From: Chloroflexota bacterium | GTDB lineage: Bacteria > Chloroflexota > Limnocylindria > Limnocylindrales > CSP1-4 | Assembly (NCBI GenBank): GCA_947475545.1 | Contig: CANJLL010000001.1 | Coordinates: 434,001-498,000 of the forward strand | DNA: 64,000 nt | Direction: 5' to 3' | Shown: positions 61,586-64,000 of the stretch, one piece after another | How the letters are laid out: every line of letters begins with the position of its first letter | Numbering within the stretch: position 1 is the stretch's first letter | The notes under the pieces: generated by a model | Databases searched by the model: none | What the model saw: only the letters and a program-made list of their open reading frames with translations | Told to the model about the DNA's origin: nothing | Program-made: the position numbers and the translations under genes

Positions 61586-63994
61586 TCAGGCCAGGCTGAC
61601 GATCGTGGCCCCGTCGCCGCCTTCGCCGCGCTCGCCCGCACGCACCCCCGTGACCAGCGGGTGCGCGGCGGACGTTGATCGGACGGCGTCGCGGAGCGCC
61701 CCGGTGCCCATCCCGTGGATGATCGTGACCCGCGGCAAGCCACCCAGCGAGGCGTCCTCCAGATAGCGGTCCAGCGCCTCCAGCGCCTCTTCGACGCGCG
61801 CGCCGCGGAGATCCAGCGAGGAGGCGACGGATCGAGCGCGGCTGAGCCGGATCACCTCGACGTTCGTGGTGGTTACTCGCGGCGACGGCGCGGGGCGGCG
61901 GCCGGAGCCGTCCGGACCCGGGCCCGTGCCGGTGGCGCCGGCGCCGGAGCCCAGCGACAGCTCCAGGTCATCGACATCGACGCTGATCCGCATCCCGCCT
62001 GACTCCAGGGTGGCGCGGCGCCCGCCCTTGTCGATCGCCGCCACCCGGCCCTCCCACCCGCCGCTCCGGCTGCGGGCGCGCTCGCCGGGTCGCCAGGATC
62101 GACGCTCGTGTGGCACGACCTGGCGGGCTGCCTCCTCGGCCGCGTCGGGGCCCGGGATCGCCACGCGACCCAGGTGCTCCTCCGCGCGCGCCAGCGCGGC
62201 GTCGAGGGCGGGCTCCGTGACGACCTCGCGGGCCAGGCGTTGGCGCGATTCGCTGACCTCGTCGCGGAGGGACGCGACCAGCCGTTCGGCCTCCCCGCGC
62301 GCCGCACTGACGATCTCGTCCCGCTCGCGCCGTGCGCGCCTCCGCTCCTCCTCGGCCTCGGCCCGGGCCGTCGTCGCGCGCGCCTCCGCGATCCTCGCGC
62401 GCTCCAGCGCCTCGCCGGTCTCCCCCTGCGTCGTGCGGATCGCAGCGAGCGTCGCCTCGAACGCCCGCTGGGCATCGGAGAGACGCGACCGCGCGTCGGC
62501 AACGATCGCGGAGGCCAAGCCCAGGCGATCCGCGATGGCGAAGGCCTGCGAGCTGCCGGGCAGCCCGATGGTGAGCCGGTAGGTAGGTGAGAGTGTCTCC
62601 AGGTCGAACTCGACGGACGCGTTCCGGGCGCCGGAGGCAGTCTGAGCGTAGGCCTTCAGCTCGGCGTAGTGGGTGGTCGCCGCGACCAGGGCCCCGGCCC
62701 GGATGAAGTAATCGAGGAGCGCCTGGGCCAGCGCCGAGCCCTCGGTGGGATCCGTCCCGGCTCCCAGCTCGTCGAGCAGGACCAGCGTCCCGGGCCCCGC
62801 CGCCGAGATGATCCGGATGATCGACCTGAGATGGCCCGAGAACGTCGACAGCGATTGCGCGATCGACTGCTCGTCGCCGATGTCGGCGAAGATGTCGCGG
62901 AAGACTGGCAGGCGGCTCCCATCCGCGGCCGGCACGTGGAGCCCCGCCTGGTGCATGGCGGAGAGGAGCCCAAGCGTCCGCAGGGTGACGGTCTTGCCGC
63001 CGGTGTTGGGCCCCGTGACCACGAGTGCGCTGTAGCCATCACCCAGCCGAATGTCGATCGGGATGACCCGCCCGGACAGGCCCGGGTGGCGTGCCGACAG
63101 CAGGATCACCTCCGGCCGCACCGTTGTGGCGGCGCGCACCCCGTCCAGCTCTCCCGCCAGGATCGCCTTGGACGCCCAGAAGTCAAAACGCGCCAGCGAC
63201 TCCAGGGTCTCACGCAACTGCGGCGCGTGGGCCGCGACGTAGGCCGACAGTTCGTCGAGGATCCGGTCCACCTCGGCCTGCTGGGCCGCCTGCGCCTCGC
63301 GCCACGCGTTGCCCAGCTCCACGACCACCAGCGGCTCGACAAAGAGCGTCTGCCCGCTCCCGGAGGCATCGTGGACGATGCCCTTGACACGCCCGCGCGC
63401 ATCCGCCCGGACCGGCACCACGTAGCGCCCGTTGCGGAGCGTGACGATGGGCTCCTGGAGCGCGCTGCCCAGCTCGGAGCCCACGAGGCTGTCCAGCCGA
63501 CGTCGGAGCCGGTCGTAGGCGAAGCGGACCGCCATCCGGATCCCGCCCAGGCGGGGCGATGCTGTATCCAGCAGTTCGCCGATCGGGTCGAACGAGCGTG
63601 CCAGCGTCGAGCGCAATGCCGGCAGTGGGTGGATGCCACGGCCCAGGGCACGCAGCAGCGGCCGACGCTCGTCGGCGAGCACCGTGCCGAGCCGCGCCGC
63701 GGCGTCGAGCGTCTCTGCCAGTTCGAGGAACTGCGCCGGCTCCAGGCGCCCGCCGCGCGCCGCGCGCTCGACGGCCGGGCCGATGTCGTGGGCCGCCCCG
63801 ATCCCCGCCCCGGGGCGATCGGCGAGGAACGAGCGCGCCTGGTCGGTCTCATCGAGCCAGCGGGCCACCAGCACGGGATCGGCGCTTGGCTCCAGTGCCG
63901 CGGCGAGCCGCCGGCTGGGATCGAACTGGGCGTGGGCGGCGAGCCGTGCCCGGATCGCCGGGAACTCGAGGAGAGCGAGGGAGCGGGCGTCCAT
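61586..63994 (-). CDS. mutS2: Endonuclease MutS2
   Basis: An 802-residue MutS-family ATPase lacking the mismatch-binding domain. The ATPase has VTGPNTGGKTVTLRT (Walker A), LVLLDELGAGTDPTEGSAL (Walker B and signature) and ATTHYAELKAYA; a long basic coiled region follows, and a C-terminal Smr nuclease domain has SLDLRGARVEEALEALD and the IIHGMGTGALRDAV core. MutS2 acts against recombination or in rescue of collided ribosomes. Complete: the start ATG lies six bases inside the right edge. An acidic/Gly linker precedes the Smr domain. Confidence 0.95.
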   Translation of the reverse strand: MDARSLALLEFPAIRARLAAHAQFDPSRRLAAALEPSADPVLVARWLDETDQARSFLADRPGAGIGAAHDIGPAVERAARGGRLEPAQFLELAETLDAAARLGTVLADERRPLLRALGRGIHPLPALRSTLARSFDPIGELLDTASPRLGGIRMAVRFAYDRLRRRLDSLVGSELGSALQEPIVTLRNGRYVVPVRADARGRVKGIVHDASGSGQTLFVEPLVVVELGNAWREAQAAQQAEVDRILDELSAYVAAHAPQLRETLESLARFDFWASKAILAGELDGVRAATTVRPEVILLSARHPGLSGRVIPIDIRLGDGYSALVVTGPNTGGKTVTLRTLGLLSAMHQAGLHVPAADGSRLPVFRDIFADIGDEQSIAQSLSTFSGHLRSIIRIISAAGPGTLVLLDELGAGTDPTEGSALAQALLDYFIRAGALVAATTHYAELKAYAQTASGARNASVEFDLETLSPTYRLTIGLPGSSQAFAIADRLGLASAIVADARSRLSDAQRAFEATLAAIRTTQGETGEALERARIAEARATTARAEAEEERRRARRERDEIVSAARGEAERLVASLRDEVSESRQRLAREVVTEPALDAALARAEEHLGRVAIPGPDAAEEAARQVVPHERRSWRPGERARSRSGGWEGRVAAIDKGGRRATLESGGMRISVDVDDLELSLGSGAGATGTGPGPDGSGRRPAPSPRVTTTNVEVIRLSRARSVASSLDLRGARVEEALEALDRYLEDASLGGLPRVTIIHGMGTGALRDAVRSTSAAHPLVTGVRAGERGEGGDGATIVSLA

Positions 63995-64000
63995 CAGTGA

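Noticed and set aside
1-64000. CRISPR arrays, rRNA operons, insertion sequences and prophage genes
   Set aside because: No direct-repeat/spacer pattern, transposase, integrase or structural phage genes were seen on either strand.

Overview
This is a GC-rich chromosomal window whose gene content points to a Chloroflexota bacterium, probably near the Limnocylindria/Ellin6529-like lineages. That placement is my inference from gene set and order (MurT-GatD, an EF-G2-like factor, a YerC-led his operon, ribonuclease Y next to RecX-RecA, CE1758/CE1759 flavoenzymes); no 16S gene is present. MurT-GatD plus a class A penicillin-binding protein imply an amidated peptidoglycan wall. I found no rRNA, tRNA, CRISPR array or insertion sequence. 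Very short overlaps (ATGA, GTGA, TGATG) join most cotranscribed genes.

Layout. 0-10.6 kb: a partial DMT transporter, PLP decarboxylase and SDR on the minus strand; murT-gatD, a second SDR and an orphan MTH538/TIR-like protein on the plus strand; the LLM monooxygenase/FMN reductase pair; a UvrD-family helicase. 10.7-19.7 kb: small and membrane proteins, an NCS2 permease with a Shine-Dalgarno-masking hairpin, a membrane-anchored EEP-fold protein, and two genes each split by one in-frame stop (TAG at 12156, TAA at 18620). 19.8-23 kb: a lone molybdopterin hydroxylase large subunit and a 5'-3' exonuclease. 23-28.6 kb is an accessory island: a broken VOC gene, two PIN toxin-antitoxin modules bracketing tandem alpha/beta hydrolase paralogues, an orphan RHH protein and a PIN fragment.

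28.7-44.9 kb: a VIT1-type transporter and a MOSC protein, then a long minus-strand information-processing block: yebC, ruvC, ruvA | ruvB, tgt, a 52-residue gene, recA, recX, rny, ymdB-like, PHP, miaB, miaA, hflX. A plus-strand SnoaL-like gene separates ruvA from ruvB, and ruvB carries a LexA/DinR-type box (CGAAC-N4-GTTCG) over its expected -35. 45-64 kb: an EF-G2-like GTPase, a second UvrD-family helicase, divergent hisA, the compact operon yerC-hisG-D-C-B-H-F-IE, tyrS divergent from a class A PBP, and mutS2.

Regulation: at least nine genes have a TANNNT box ending 6-8 bases before the start codon, which predicts leaderless transcripts. Candidate operators are visible upstream of the phd/vapC and RHH/vapC modules, between hisA and yerC, and at ruvB.
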